From JAHEZL01 sp046074525 (lineage in GTDB: Bacteria; Bacteroidota; Bacteroidia; Flavobacteriales_C; GCA-002722245), in contig JBJTOK010000045.1 in the NCBI GenBank assembly GCA_046074525.1, positions 1 through 64,000 of the forward strand: a stretch of DNA of 64,000 nucleotides. The letters are read 5' to 3'. Position 1 is the first letter of the stretch; each line of letters opens with the position of its first letter. A program made the translations under genes and the position numbers. Under the pieces are notes generated by a model that saw nothing but the letters and a program-made list of their open reading frames with translations, searched no databases and was not told the origin of the DNA. Shown here piece after piece: positions 1-7,913 of the stretch.

Positions 1-158
1 CTTTAGCTTGGGCTACATGGATAATTGCAAGGCTGGGAGGTTGGAAAGGATATGCTTCCGAAAGAAACTATGGAATAACTACTCTTTGGATTGGACTTAA
101 ACGATTTAGTGATATTTACCAAGGTTGGTTAATTCATAAACTTGTGTATACACGGTAG
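1..158 (+). mobile_element. IS4-family transposase, C-terminal fragment cut by window edge
   Basis: Reading from base 3, an open frame runs in from outside the window and stops at TAG 156-158. Its last 51 residues read LAWATWIIARLGGWKGYASE, then a stretch ending KLVYTR. The GGWKGYASERNYG... TLWIGLKRFSDIYQGW pattern is the characteristic C-terminus of Tn5-like IS4-family DDE transposases. The catalytic part lies upstream of the window, so it cannot be said whether the element is intact. I could not identify a terminal inverted repeat after the stop, so the right end of the element is undetermined; it should lie between 158 and the gene ending at 251. Confidence 0.75.
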
Positions 159-205
159 CTTGGAGAAGAGGGAAGCAGAATGCAAGAGAAATTATCTTGA
201 ATTTA

Positions 206-246
206 TTTCAGGAAATGAGCTGCTAATGTCATCCTGAAATTCAGGA
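206..246. terminator. Hairpin after the anti-sigma-like gene, possible terminator
   Basis: TTTCAGGA (206-213) pairs with TCCTGAAA (232-239), and TCCTGAA (232-238) also pairs with TTCAGGA (240-246) to give a 15-nt near-perfect palindrome. The element lies just past the stop (251) of the minus-strand gene that ends here and opposite the end of the transposase fragment. A terminator is the simplest reading. Part of an insertion-sequence end is an alternative. Confidence 0.4.
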
Positions 247-250
247 ATAC

Positions 251-751
251 TTACCTTGCTGTATCTCTTTTCTGGCTGGTACCCGACGATACTTTCACTT
301 CATTACCGTCCTCATCCACTTCATAAGTTTCGTAAGTAGTGGTGGTTTCGGTGATTACCCGCTGACCTTTTTTTAATTCGGGTTTAGCAGTGGTAGATTT
401 ATTATCAGGAGTTTTCGTATTGCTATTTTGAACCGCAGTATTTTCAATAGGTTGTCCCGGTTGAGCAACGTATACAGTATCTTTTGTTTGTTTTTCTTCC
501 TGAGCAGGAACAGTTGTAGTTTGCTCCATCGGATCGAATGTTGGTTCGATATGACTTTGCTCCCCTCCCGTCATGTGACTCACCAGCCACGCACCAACAC
601 CCAGCAATACCACAGCAGAAAGCGATCCCCATATAAAGACAGGCTTACGCCAGAAAGGCACCTTTGGCATTTTACGCGCAGGAGGCTCCACCCTGAAATC
701 CTTCAGAGCGTCTTTAAAGTAATCATCTATATTTATATTCTTGTTGCTCAT
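251..751 (-). CDS. Small membrane protein paired with ECF sigma factor (putative anti-sigma-like)
   Basis: 166 residues. The N-terminus (INIDDYFKDALKDFRVEPPA) is a short cytoplasmic segment, followed at about residues 36-58 by one hydrophobic helix (PVFIWGSLSAVVLLGVGAWLV). The rest, about 60-166, is a low-complexity Thr/Gln/Glu/Lys-rich tail without a recognisable fold. The start lies 29 bp inside the 3' end of the ECF sigma gene, so the two are translationally coupled. In Bacteroidota, an ECF sigma gene followed by a single-pass protein with an ID.LFKDAL-like N-terminus is a common pair. An anti-sigma role is inferred from this context only; no zinc-binding anti-sigma motif (HxxxCxxC) is present. 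Confidence 0.7.
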   Translation of the reverse strand: MSNKNINIDDYFKDALKDFRVEPPARKMPKVPFWRKPVFIWGSLSAVVLLGVGAWLVSHMTGGEQSHIEPTFDPMEQTTTVPAQEEKQTKDTVYVAQPGQPIENTAVQNSNTKTPDNKSTTAKPELKKGQRVITETTTTYETYEVDEDGNEVKVSSGTSQKRDTAR

Positions 752-1298
752 TGCTTTTTTGGTACTCCTTTAATCTTTCTTTCAAATATTTGCGGGCCTT
801 GGCCAGTTGCGATTTTGATGTTCCGTCGGAAATCTTCAGCTGCGCTGCGATTTCGGGGTGACTGAAACCATCGAAAACAAACATGTTAAAAACGGTGCGG
901 TAGCCATCGGGCAAATCCTGTATCATTTTGAAAAGCACTGCGGGATCAATCTGCTCATCCTCCTCTACCGTGACTTCCACCGGTTGTTCAGTACCTTCAA
1001 TCCACAATTCATTTTCAATTTTCAGGGCCTTCTTCTTTCCGTTTAAAAACTGAAGGCAGTTGTTCACCACAATCTTTTTCATCCATCCTTCAAAAGAACC
1101 CTCACTTTTAAACGTTACAACCTTATCGTAAATTCTGATAAAGCTTTCCTGTAACACATCCTGCGCATCGTCCCTGTCTTTGATATAACGCAGGCAAATA
1201 GCATAAAAGAGCGATGCATACTTCAGGTACAATGTATCCTGAGCTTTGGCATCCTGCCTTTTACATCCATCTATAATGTTATCCAGCGCACTGTCCAT
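723..1298 (-). CDS. RNA polymerase ECF-type sigma factor
   Basis: 191 residues from ATG at 1298; a longer frame to 1382 adds an unconvincing N-terminus. Region 2 is visible as the YAICLRYIKDRDDAQDVLQE-type segment, including the DAxDVLQESF core-binding motif and a following GSFEGWMKKI block. Region 4 near the C-terminus has LPDGYRTVFNMF and SHPEIAAQLKISDGTSKSQL, a helix-turn-helix for the -35 element. The product would redirect RNA polymerase to a small regulon. It is the first gene of a two-gene unit with the overlapping membrane protein. A TACTTTCG word just upstream of the ATG resembles the Bacteroidota -7 box. Confidence 0.92.
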   Translation of the reverse strand: MDSALDNIIDGCKRQDAKAQDTLYLKYASLFYAICLRYIKDRDDAQDVLQESFIRIYDKVVTFKSEGSFEGWMKKIVVNNCLQFLNGKKKALKIENELWIEGTEQPVEVTVEEDEQIDPAVLFKMIQDLPDGYRTVFNMFVFDGFSHPEIAAQLKISDGTSKSQLAKARKYLKERLKEYQKSNEQQEYKYR

Positions 1299-1457
1299 GA
1301 GAGGCGAAAGTAGAAATTTTGACCCAGCAAAAAAAACCACTACAACCCTTCGTTTCCATTTGATTGCAGCAGTTTTTAGCAAGGCGATAAGCTTCAGATA
1401 GAAAACTTATCCAACAGTTGCCTAAGAGGCAAAATTATTTTCATTTTCAACAACAAT

Positions 1458-2486
1458 CTACTCCTTAATAAATCGCTGTGTCACACTGCTTCCATTTGTA
1501 TCTTTAAGCTGAATGAAATACAGTCCAGGCTCAAGAGAACTTACATCTAAATAAGATGTATCGGTGGTAAGTACTTCTCTTCCTTCGATACTATACACAG
1601 TAGACTGAACAGCGCCTTTTATATTTAGTAAATTTTTTACAGGATTGGGATAAATCTCCTGCTTCGCATTGAGCTCAAAGATGTTTGTTTTACAATCTTC
1701 TGAAAGTGTAGTCGAATCGTCGACCAGATAAGCACATTTTAATTTATAATCGTTTATACACACCGTCTTTAATTTTTTATTCTCATCTAAAAGCAAATAG
1801 CATAAATCGATATTCTTTGTCAGATCTAAATCACCCTCTAATTGATTGTCATAACAACTCAGAGACTGTAACAAAAGGTTTTTTGAAACATCTAGGGATG
1901 TAAGTTTATTATGATTACAAGTAAAATTGATCAGACTGTTATTATTACTCAGATCAATGCTGGTAAGATTTCCATAAGATATGCTCAGGGTTTCCAACTC
2001 TACGTTTTGACTTACATCCAAATTTGTTAATCCGGTAAAAAGGAAGCTTATGAACTTCAAATTACTATTGCCGCTCAAGTCTATGCTTTTTAGCTCTGGT
2101 ATTTCTGTACACTGTATAGAATCCAACAAATTATTCTGAGGCAAATACAAATTTTGCAAATCATTGCAATTCTCCAGTACAATTGACTTCAGCATGATGT
2201 TTTTTCTCAAATCCAAAGTAACCGTACTACCAGTCGTCATAAAGTTAAGTTTAGTAACATTCACAAAAGCCTCAAGGCCAGTAAAATCCTCACTGGTGGA
2301 AATATAAAGTTCACCGGTGTAAGCCGTTGCCTCCTCAAAAGAAATTTCTAAATCTTTATTTGTATTCGCCGGCGAATTCACTAGCGACATTTTCAATATG
2401 GCACTAGGAATATGTACATCTTGGGCAAAGCCCTTTTGGGCTAAAATCAATAATAAATACAAGATAATTTTTTGTTTCGTCTTCAT
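1458..2486 (-). CDS. Secreted leucine-rich repeat protein with T9SS type A sorting domain
   Basis: 342 residues from the second ATG; 2495 is an equally possible start three codons upstream. A signal peptide (KIILYLLLILAQKGFAQ) is followed by about eight short leucine-rich repeats of the internalin/BspA kind, such as LKSIDLSGNSNLKFIS, LTNLDVSQNVELETLS and LTSLDVSKNLLLQSLS, between residues 100 and 250. The C-terminus has YPNPVKNLLNIKG, then LEPGLYFIQL and a final QRFIKE, the type A sorting signal for T9SS export and surface attachment. Probably a surface binding protein; the ligand cannot be read. Monocistronic. Confidence 0.87.
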   Translation of the reverse strand: MKTKQKIILYLLLILAQKGFAQDVHIPSAILKMSLVNSPANTNKDLEISFEEATAYTGELYISTSEDFTGLEAFVNVTKLNFMTTGSTVTLDLRKNIMLKSIVLENCNDLQNLYLPQNNLLDSIQCTEIPELKSIDLSGNSNLKFISFLFTGLTNLDVSQNVELETLSISYGNLTSIDLSNNNSLINFTCNHNKLTSLDVSKNLLLQSLSCYDNQLEGDLDLTKNIDLCYLLLDENKKLKTVCINDYKLKCAYLVDDSTTLSEDCKTNIFELNAKQEIYPNPVKNLLNIKGAVQSTVYSIEGREVLTTDTSYLDVSSLEPGLYFIQLKDTNGSSVTQRFIKE

Positions 2487-2634
2487 AAGTAACATCTTTA
2501 GTTTGGCGGTTATTTAATGCTCAGATATTAAAAACCGACCACCGTTGCCCGGGAGGGGAAAATAATTTGTTTAAACCATTCTTACATTCTTACATCAAGT
2601 GAATTGGGGTTCAGACAAATTGCTGCCCATTTCT

Positions 2635-2642
2635 TATCTTTG
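2635..2642 (+). promoter_or_regulatory. TAnnTTTG -7 box of the pheA operon
   Basis: TATCTTTG matches the Bacteroidota -7 consensus exactly and ends only four bases before the ATG at 2647. Transcription from it would begin at or next to the start codon, giving a leaderless or nearly leaderless mRNA. No TTG was found at the usual spacing for the -33 box, so the assignment rests on the -7 word alone. Confidence 0.45.
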
Positions 2643-2646
2643 CCGC

Positions 2647-3483
2647 ATGACGAAATTGAGAATTGCTATACAGGGGATCACTGCTTCTTTCCATGAGGTT
2701 GCTGCACAAAAATATTTCGGCAACGATATCGTGTCGGTAGAATGCATGTCCTTCCCCGATTTGTGTGAAGCTTTGAAAAAAGGCGATGCCGATTATGCCG
2801 TGATGGCCATTGAAAATTCCATTGCAGGCTCTATACTCCAAAACTATTCATTGATTCAGGATTATGGTTTCCGGATTATTGGTGAAACCTATCTGCGCAT
2901 TCACCAGTGCCTGATGGCGCTGCCGGGAACAAAGATCGAGGATTTGAAATTCATTGAATCGCACCCTATCGCTATCCGTCAGTGCGCCGAATTTTTGATG
3001 AAAATCAATAATGCGCTATTGGTCGATAAAGAAGATACTGCTGCCGTGGCCAAACAAATTTCTGAGGAAAAACTCGTTGGTGTTGCTGCTGTAGCAAGCG
3101 AAGCTGCTGCTAAAAAATTCGGACTCGAAATCCTCGCAAAAAACATTGAAACCAATAAACAGAATTTCACAAGGTTTTTGATCTTATCGAAAACCGCCAG
3201 GGTTTCTGATCAGAATAATAAAACATCCATCAGCTTCCAACTGTCACATCACCCGGGAAGTCTGGCCAAAGTGCTCAATATCTTTCACGAGAAAAACATC
3301 AACCTTACTAAAATACAATCGGTACCGGTGGTAGGAAAACCATACCAGTATGCCTTTCACGTGGATCTGGTTTGGGACGACCGTAAGCAATACGATGACG
3401 CCCTCAATGCCATCACCACTTTTGCTACCGACATTATTATTTTAGGCGAATACGAAAAAGGCGATTTCAATAATCTTTCATAA
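2647..3483 (+). CDS. pheA: Prephenate dehydratase (phenylalanine biosynthesis)
   Basis: 278 residues from ATG 2647, starting MTKLRIAIQGITASFHEVAA; an in-frame GTG at 2599 would add 16 unlikely residues upstream of the -7 box. The enzyme converts prephenate to phenylpyruvate. The catalytic domain covers about residues 3-185 and includes the DYAVMAIENSIAGSI block and the TRFLIL motif (Thr-Arg-Phe, essential for dehydration). A C-terminal ACT domain (about 195-275, SFQLSHHPGSLAKVLNIF) is the expected phenylalanine-sensing feedback module. No chorismate mutase domain is fused. It is the first gene of a three-gene operon, one base before the aminotransferase. Confidence 0.95.
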   Translation: MTKLRIAIQGITASFHEVAAQKYFGNDIVSVECMSFPDLCEALKKGDADYAVMAIENSIAGSILQNYSLIQDYGFRIIGETYLRIHQCLMALPGTKIEDLKFIESHPIAIRQCAEFLMKINNALLVDKEDTAAVAKQISEEKLVGVAAVASEAAAKKFGLEILAKNIETNKQNFTRFLILSKTARVSDQNNKTSISFQLSHHPGSLAKVLNIFHEKNINLTKIQSVPVVGKPYQYAFHVDLVWDDRKQYDDALNAITTFATDIIILGEYEKGDFNNLS

Positions 3484-3484
3484 C

Positions 3485-4651
3485 ATGATCATTCCAGAAG
3501 CAAAACGACTCTCTATAGTTGAAGAATACTACTTCTCCAAAAAGCTCAAGCAAATAGCACAGTTGAGGAAAGATGGTAAAGACATTATCAATCTGGGCAT
3601 CGGGAGTCCGGATTTAGCGCCGTCCAAAGCCACCATCGACGCTTTGTATGAAACCGCTAAAAACGAGAAGAGTCACGGTTACCAAAGCTATAATGGTATT
3701 CCCGAATTGAGGAAAGGCATTGCCGACTGGTATAAAAAAACATACAGCGTTGAGCTGAATCCCGACAATGAGATTTTACCATTGATCGGCTCCAAGGAAG
3801 GCATCATGCATATTTCCATGGCTTTCGTAAACGAAGGCGATGTGGTGCTGGTACCCAATCCGGGCTACCCTACCTACACTTCGGTGAGCAATTTGGTGGG
3901 CGCTAAAATCCAGTATTACAAGCTGGATGAAAACAAAGACTGGAGCATTGATATCAATGATCTCAAATCAATGAATTTGGATGCAGTAAAGCTTATCTGG
4001 ATCAACTATCCCAACATGCCTACCGGTGCACAGCCTGATAGAAACACTTTGGAAGAGTTGATTAAACTGGCGAAACAACATAAGTTCCTAATCATCAACG
4101 ATAATCCTTACAGCCTCATATTGAATGACCATCCTCAATCCATTTTCTCCATACCAGGAGCAAAGGAAGTTTGTCTGGAATTGAACTCCCTCAGCAAGTC
4201 GCACAACATGGCCGGCTGGAGAATCGGCTGGGTTTGCGGTACAAGCGATTACATCAACAGCATCATGAAGGTGAAGAGCAATATGGATTCGGGTATGTTT
4301 CTCGGCTTGCAGAAAGCCGCTGTGGAAGCACTCAAAAACTCCGATGAATGGCATGCCGAACTCAATAAAACCTATGCCGAAAGAAGAAAAGTTGTTTGCG
4401 AGATTTTTGATGCTATCGACTGTAAATACAATGCGCAGCAAGTCGGACTTTTCGTTTGGGCGAAAGTTCCCGAATCAGTAAAAAGCGTGGAAGAATTTGT
4501 GGACGACATCCTGATCAACGCCGATGTGTTTATCACACCTGGCTTTATCTTCGGATCGAATGGCGACAGATACATCAGGGCTTCATTGTGCAGTCCGGTA
4601 GAAACCTGCCAGGTCGCTTTGCAACGAATTTTAAAAAACAAGAAGAAATAA
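3485..4651 (+). CDS. PLP-dependent class I/II aminotransferase, aromatic pathway
   Basis: 388 residues, fold type I aminotransferase. Motifs in order: NLGIGSPDLAPS near residue 36, GSKEGI at 102, NPGYPTY at 125, the cofactor aspartate in NDNPYS (D206), and the PLP lysine K238 in LSLSKSHNMAGWRIGW-like context, with the following arginine. It lies between prephenate dehydratase and prephenate dehydrogenase, so the likely job is transamination of phenylpyruvate and 4-hydroxyphenylpyruvate with glutamate or aspartate. An aspartate or LL-diaminopimelate-type specificity cannot be excluded from sequence alone. Confidence 0.88.
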   Translation: MIIPEAKRLSIVEEYYFSKKLKQIAQLRKDGKDIINLGIGSPDLAPSKATIDALYETAKNEKSHGYQSYNGIPELRKGIADWYKKTYSVELNPDNEILPLIGSKEGIMHISMAFVNEGDVVLVPNPGYPTYTSVSNLVGAKIQYYKLDENKDWSIDINDLKSMNLDAVKLIWINYPNMPTGAQPDRNTLEELIKLAKQHKFLIINDNPYSLILNDHPQSIFSIPGAKEVCLELNSLSKSHNMAGWRIGWVCGTSDYINSIMKVKSNMDSGMFLGLQKAAVEALKNSDEWHAELNKTYAERRKVVCEIFDAIDCKYNAQQVGLFVWAKVPESVKSVEEFVDDILINADVFITPGFIFGSNGDRYIRASLCSPVETCQVALQRILKNKKK

Positions 4652-4659
4652 ACTCATAT

Positions 4660-5526
4660 ATGAAAATAGGTATTGTCGGTTTGGGTTTGATTGGCGGCTC
4701 CCTCGCCATTTCACTGCGTAAGCGCGGTTTTGCGGATTTCTTTTACGGTTTCGACATTAACAGCGATCATGGAAAACAGGCGAAGGAAATCGGCTTTATC
4801 GATGAAGTTTGTGATCTTGATACACTGATTGCCAAAAGCGATTTGATTGTAGTAGCTATCCCTGTCGACAAAGCCGGAAAACTGATTTCTTCTATTCTTG
4901 ATAAAATTGGCGACAAACAAGTGGTTATCGATATGGGATCCACCAAGAGCGGTGTTTGCGAGGAAGTGAAAAATCATCCGAAGCGCTCGCGTTTTGTGGC
5001 TACCCACCCTATCGCCGGTACAGAAAATTCGGGGCCGACTGCTGCTATCGATAATCTCTTCGACACTAAAATCACTATTATATGCGATAAGACATTGAGC
5101 GATCCTGCTGCTGTAACACTGATTGAAAAAATGTACGAGTGCTTGAAAATGCGGTTGATATATATGGACGCCGAAGAGCACGACCGTCACATTTCTTATG
5201 TATCACATCTTTCGCATATCACGTCTTTCATTCTTGGTAAAACCGTTCTGGAAATAGAGAAAGACGAAAAAAACATCTTCAACATGGCCGGTTCCGGTTT
5301 TGAATCCACCGTTCGTCTGGCAAAAAGCTCACCGGCGATGTGGGCACCTATCCTTGAGCAAAACAAAAAACATCTTGGTGTTGCGCTGGATGCATACATC
5401 AAAAATCTCCTGGAGTTTAAAAAATTCATTGAGGAAGGAGATACCTATTCCACCTATAAACTGATGAGTGAGGTGAATGACATCAGAAGAGTTTTGAAGG
5501 GAATTAAGCCGGTGGAAAGCAAATAA
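4660..5526 (+). CDS. tyrA: Prephenate dehydrogenase (tyrosine biosynthesis)
   Basis: 288 residues from ATG 4660, eight bases after the aminotransferase stop. The N-terminus is a dinucleotide-binding Rossmann fold with GLGLIGGSL at residues 7-15 and an acidic residue (D40 in GFDINSDH) after the second strand, suggesting NAD use. VIDMGSTKSGVC and THPIAGTENSGP match the TyrA active-site blocks, with the catalytic histidine in THPIAG. The C-terminal helical dimer domain contains HDRHISYVSHLSHI. It oxidatively decarboxylates prephenate to 4-hydroxyphenylpyruvate. The DAHP-synthase/chorismate-mutase gene that often follows in Bacteroidota is missing here. Confidence 0.94.
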   Translation: MKIGIVGLGLIGGSLAISLRKRGFADFFYGFDINSDHGKQAKEIGFIDEVCDLDTLIAKSDLIVVAIPVDKAGKLISSILDKIGDKQVVIDMGSTKSGVCEEVKNHPKRSRFVATHPIAGTENSGPTAAIDNLFDTKITIICDKTLSDPAAVTLIEKMYECLKMRLIYMDAEEHDRHISYVSHLSHITSFILGKTVLEIEKDEKNIFNMAGSGFESTVRLAKSSPAMWAPILEQNKKHLGVALDAYIKNLLEFKKFIEEGDTYSTYKLMSEVNDIRRVLKGIKPVESK

Positions 5527-5593
5527 CAGGAAGAAGCCTGCGAAAACACATCCCTCCTTTGAAAAACCTGTCAACACTGGCATTCTATAGGTA

Positions 5594-5660
5594 GTTTACC
5601 CGATAGTAAGTCTATTCCACTACGTTTATAAACGTTTATTTCGGGTAAACGAATACTTAC
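5594..5660. promoter_or_regulatory. Nested inverted repeats upstream of zinc-ribbon gene
   Basis: GTTTACCCGA (5594-5603) is exactly complementary to TCGGGTAAAC (5641-5650). A second word, GTAAGT..ATTC, recurs as GAATACTTAC (5651-5660). Between them ACGTTTATAAACGT (5622-5635) is a perfect 14-nt palindrome. The arrangement lies 64 bp upstream of the preferred start of the next gene and looks like an operator set. No regulator is known for it. Confidence 0.4.
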
Positions 5661-5723
5661 CCAAAAATGTTTATTAATTTTAAAACACCTTACAGCACTA
5701 AACTTATACATGCATTTAAACGA

Positions 5724-6089
5724 ATGAAAAAAAATTGCTTAGAATGCGGAAATCCTCTGCACGGGCGAACCGACAAGAAATTTTGCGACAACTATTGCAG
5801 AAGCGCATACCACAACAAAAAGCTGCTCAAACAAAATGAAGTTATCCGCAGTACCATTTCTGTATTGACCAAAAACAGAACAATCTTGAAAGAGATTTTT
5901 GATAAGAATGAAAAGATTGTCAGGAATGAAATTCTTGTCAAAAAAGGATTTTCCGAAAACTATTTCACCCACTATCAAAATACAAGTCCGAACAACAGTT
6001 ACAAATGTTGTTTTGAATATGGCTTCAAGGAAGTAGACGGCAACTGCGTGGAAATCATCTCTTTGTCGGAAATGCTAGACAACGCTTAA
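5724..6089 (+). CDS. Small zinc-ribbon protein, function unknown
   Basis: 121 residues from the internal ATG at 5724; the frame also opens at 5667, but the extra 19 residues look noncoding. The N-terminus has C5-x2-C8 and, after ADKKF-like sequence, C21-x3-C25 (KKFCDNYCRSAYHN), a four-cysteine zinc ribbon. A Lys-rich linker and a C-terminal globular part with YFTHYQNTSPN, YKCCFEYGF follow. I recall similar proteins of this size as conserved hypotheticals in Bacteroidota, but no function is established. Nucleic-acid binding is possible from the ribbon and the basic linker. It has its own upstream palindromic region. Confidence 0.7.
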   Translation: MKKNCLECGNPLHGRTDKKFCDNYCRSAYHNKKLLKQNEVIRSTISVLTKNRTILKEIFDKNEKIVRNEILVKKGFSENYFTHYQNTSPNNSYKCCFEYGFKEVDGNCVEIISLSEMLDNA

Positions 6090-6142
6090 TTTCACAGCCT
6101 TCATTCCAAAGCACATCATCTCCCCTCTTATCTCCATTTATT

Positions 6143-6892
6143 ATGCAAAAACTAAAAAATAAAGTAGCCGTCATTACCGGAGGTAATAGTGGCATTGGTT
6201 TAGAAGCAGCAAAAGAATTTGCGCTTCAAGGAGCGAAAGTCGCTATTATGGGGCGCAACCAGGAATCGATAAATGAATCGCTCAAAGTGATCGGACACGG
6301 CGCCATTGGCGTGCAAGGGGATGTTTCAAAAACAGAAAATCTGCAAATACTTTTTGAAACTGTATTGTCGCATTTTGGAAAAATTGATGTTTTGGTAGCC
6401 AACGCCGGAATTTACAAAACCGCAGCCCTTGAAGATTGTACCGAAATACTGTATGATGAAATTATGGACATCAATTTAAAGGGGACGTTTTTTACCGTTC
6501 AAAAAGCTTTGCCCTTTTTAAACAATAGCGCATCGGTAATCTTAACCTCCTCCACGGTAAATGAAATGGGCTTGAGCAAAGGATCGGTGTATGCAGCATC
6601 AAAAGCAGCAGTAAGATCTTTAGCCCGCAGTTTTTCAGCAGAACTGATAGGAAGGGGCATCAGAGTGAATGTGCTAACCCCCGGACCAATCGCTACTCCC
6701 CTGTTTTACAGAACCGGAACTGCCAAGGAAAAAGTAGAGGAAAACATGGAAAGAATGGCAACAAACTCACCTTCCAAACGATTGGGAACTGTTGAGGAAA
6801 TGGCCAAAGGATTGCTTTATCTGGCTTCAGATGATTCATCCTATATGGTGGGCAGCGAATTGGTATTAGACGGAGGATTCAAATCTTTGTAA
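6143..6892 (+). CDS. Short-chain dehydrogenase/reductase (SDR)
   Basis: 249 residues, classical SDR length. The cofactor motif TGGNSGIG lies at residues 12-19, followed by the NAGIY structural motif near 88. The catalytic Ser is in ILTSSTVN, and Tyr and Lys are in VYAASKAA near 152-156. The C-terminus VGSELVLDGGF is the usual SDR ending. The substrate cannot be read. It probably prefers NADP(H), because GRNQES after the second strand carries an arginine. It may be cotranscribed with the zinc-ribbon gene 53 bp upstream. The hairpin at 6982-7021 ends the transcript. Confidence 0.9.
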   Translation: MQKLKNKVAVITGGNSGIGLEAAKEFALQGAKVAIMGRNQESINESLKVIGHGAIGVQGDVSKTENLQILFETVLSHFGKIDVLVANAGIYKTAALEDCTEILYDEIMDINLKGTFFTVQKALPFLNNSASVILTSSTVNEMGLSKGSVYAASKAAVRSLARSFSAELIGRGIRVNVLTPGPIATPLFYRTGTAKEKVEENMERMATNSPSKRLGTVEEMAKGLLYLASDDSSYMVGSELVLDGGFKSL

Positions 6893-6981
6893 GGCCGGCA
6901 AAAAATTAAGGAGTAGCGGGAACCTTATCCCAAAACTTATTTAAGCAGAGCCCCCAGAGTATTACCTTAACCCACACAAGT

Positions 6982-7021
6982 CATTGCGAGAAATTTTCGT
7001 CCCCGAAAACCTTTCGCAATG
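6982..7021. terminator. Bidirectional terminator hairpin
   Basis: CATTGCGAGAAATTTTCG (6982-6999) faces CGAAAACCTTTCGCAATG (7004-7021) across a four-base TCCC loop; 16 of 18 positions pair. It sits between the convergent SDR gene and the SPFH gene that ends the long minus-strand operon, where a two-way terminator is expected. The CATTGCGAG word also occurs in dispersed palindromic repeats of Bacteroidota genomes, so the element may itself be a REP-like repeat. Confidence 0.7.
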
Positions 7022-7045
7022 CCGGAAACAGGTTTAAAAGAAAAA

Positions 7046-7882
7046 CTACTTCTCCGCATTCAATATCACTGGCAACTGATTTTCGCTTCCGCCAATGACA
7101 ACCACTTTGCTATTTTGCGACTTGGCAATGTCTACAGTAGCTTCCACCCCTTTCATCTTTAGATACGAAATCTTCGACACTCTTTGAAAGGAATCGATTC
7201 CCTGCGCCTCAATAATCTTTCTGTTTTTTTCCATTTCTTCCTGTTTCAAAATATACTGATACTGAAGGAAGCGCTGCTGGTGTTCCAGTTTCTTTTCAAT
7301 GGCCGAAGCCACAGTAGCTGGCAATGTAACGCGTTTGATGAAGATATCATCAACAATAATATTTTTTTCACCAAACTCCTTGATACATTGTGCCCGCTCA
7401 CTGCTTTCAATAAAATCTCCTTTAAAGGAATACAGCTCATGAGGTTCGTGACTGCTGATAATGTGCCTTATTGACGATTCCACTTCCGGCATCACGACAA
7501 CCGAATCATAATTGGGCCCTAAATGCTGATGAATCCAACCCAACGAATCCCTCTCCGGACGAAGTCGAATGGCTAACTCCACTTTAATACTCAAACCATC
7601 TTTCGACACAACAGTGATTTCCTTTTCCAGAATGCGCTCCCTCACATCATAAATATAAAGTTTGTTCCAGGGGGCAATGATCTTTAAACCCTCTCCATAA
7701 ACATCCTTTGTATCAGTTCCTTCAATAAGATCAAAGAAAACTGCAGATTTTCCCGGACCCACCATGATAAATATCTTTTTGGCAAAAAGAACAACCAAAG
7801 CAAGAACAACCATTATTGTTATTGCTGAAGCCCTGATAAAATACTTTCTTCTGCCCGACTTACTTTCTTTATCTGTACTCAT
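7046..7882 (-). CDS. SPFH/band 7 (prohibitin-like) membrane protein
   Basis: 278 residues with an N-terminal membrane helix (about 16-36, ASAITIMVVLALVVLFAKKI). The band 7 domain starts at VGPGKSAVFFDLIEGTD and continues through VVSKDGLSIKVELAIRLRP and VTLPATVASAIEKKLEHQQ, ending in a coiled coil (about 205-245, EEMEKNRKIIEAQGIDSFQ). This matches prohibitins and HflC/HflK relatives, which scaffold membrane microdomains or modulate FtsH proteases. It lies 31 bp after the condensation-domain gene and is probably the last gene of the cluster that begins at 15032. Whether it serves that pathway or only shares its transcript is unknown. Confidence 0.88.
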   Translation of the reverse strand: MSTDKESKSGRRKYFIRASAITIMVVLALVVLFAKKIFIMVGPGKSAVFFDLIEGTDTKDVYGEGLKIIAPWNKLYIYDVRERILEKEITVVSKDGLSIKVELAIRLRPERDSLGWIHQHLGPNYDSVVVMPEVESSIRHIISSHEPHELYSFKGDFIESSERAQCIKEFGEKNIIVDDIFIKRVTLPATVASAIEKKLEHQQRFLQYQYILKQEEMEKNRKIIEAQGIDSFQRVSKISYLKMKGVEATVDIAKSQNSKVVVIGGSENQLPVILNAEK

Positions 7883-7913
7883 ATTTTTTCTTTATTCAAT
7901 CCTGAAACTAAAT

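Noticed and set aside
428..865. Plus-strand frame of 145 codons over the sigma/membrane pair
   Set aside because: It is antisense to two genes with clear family features and shows no motif.
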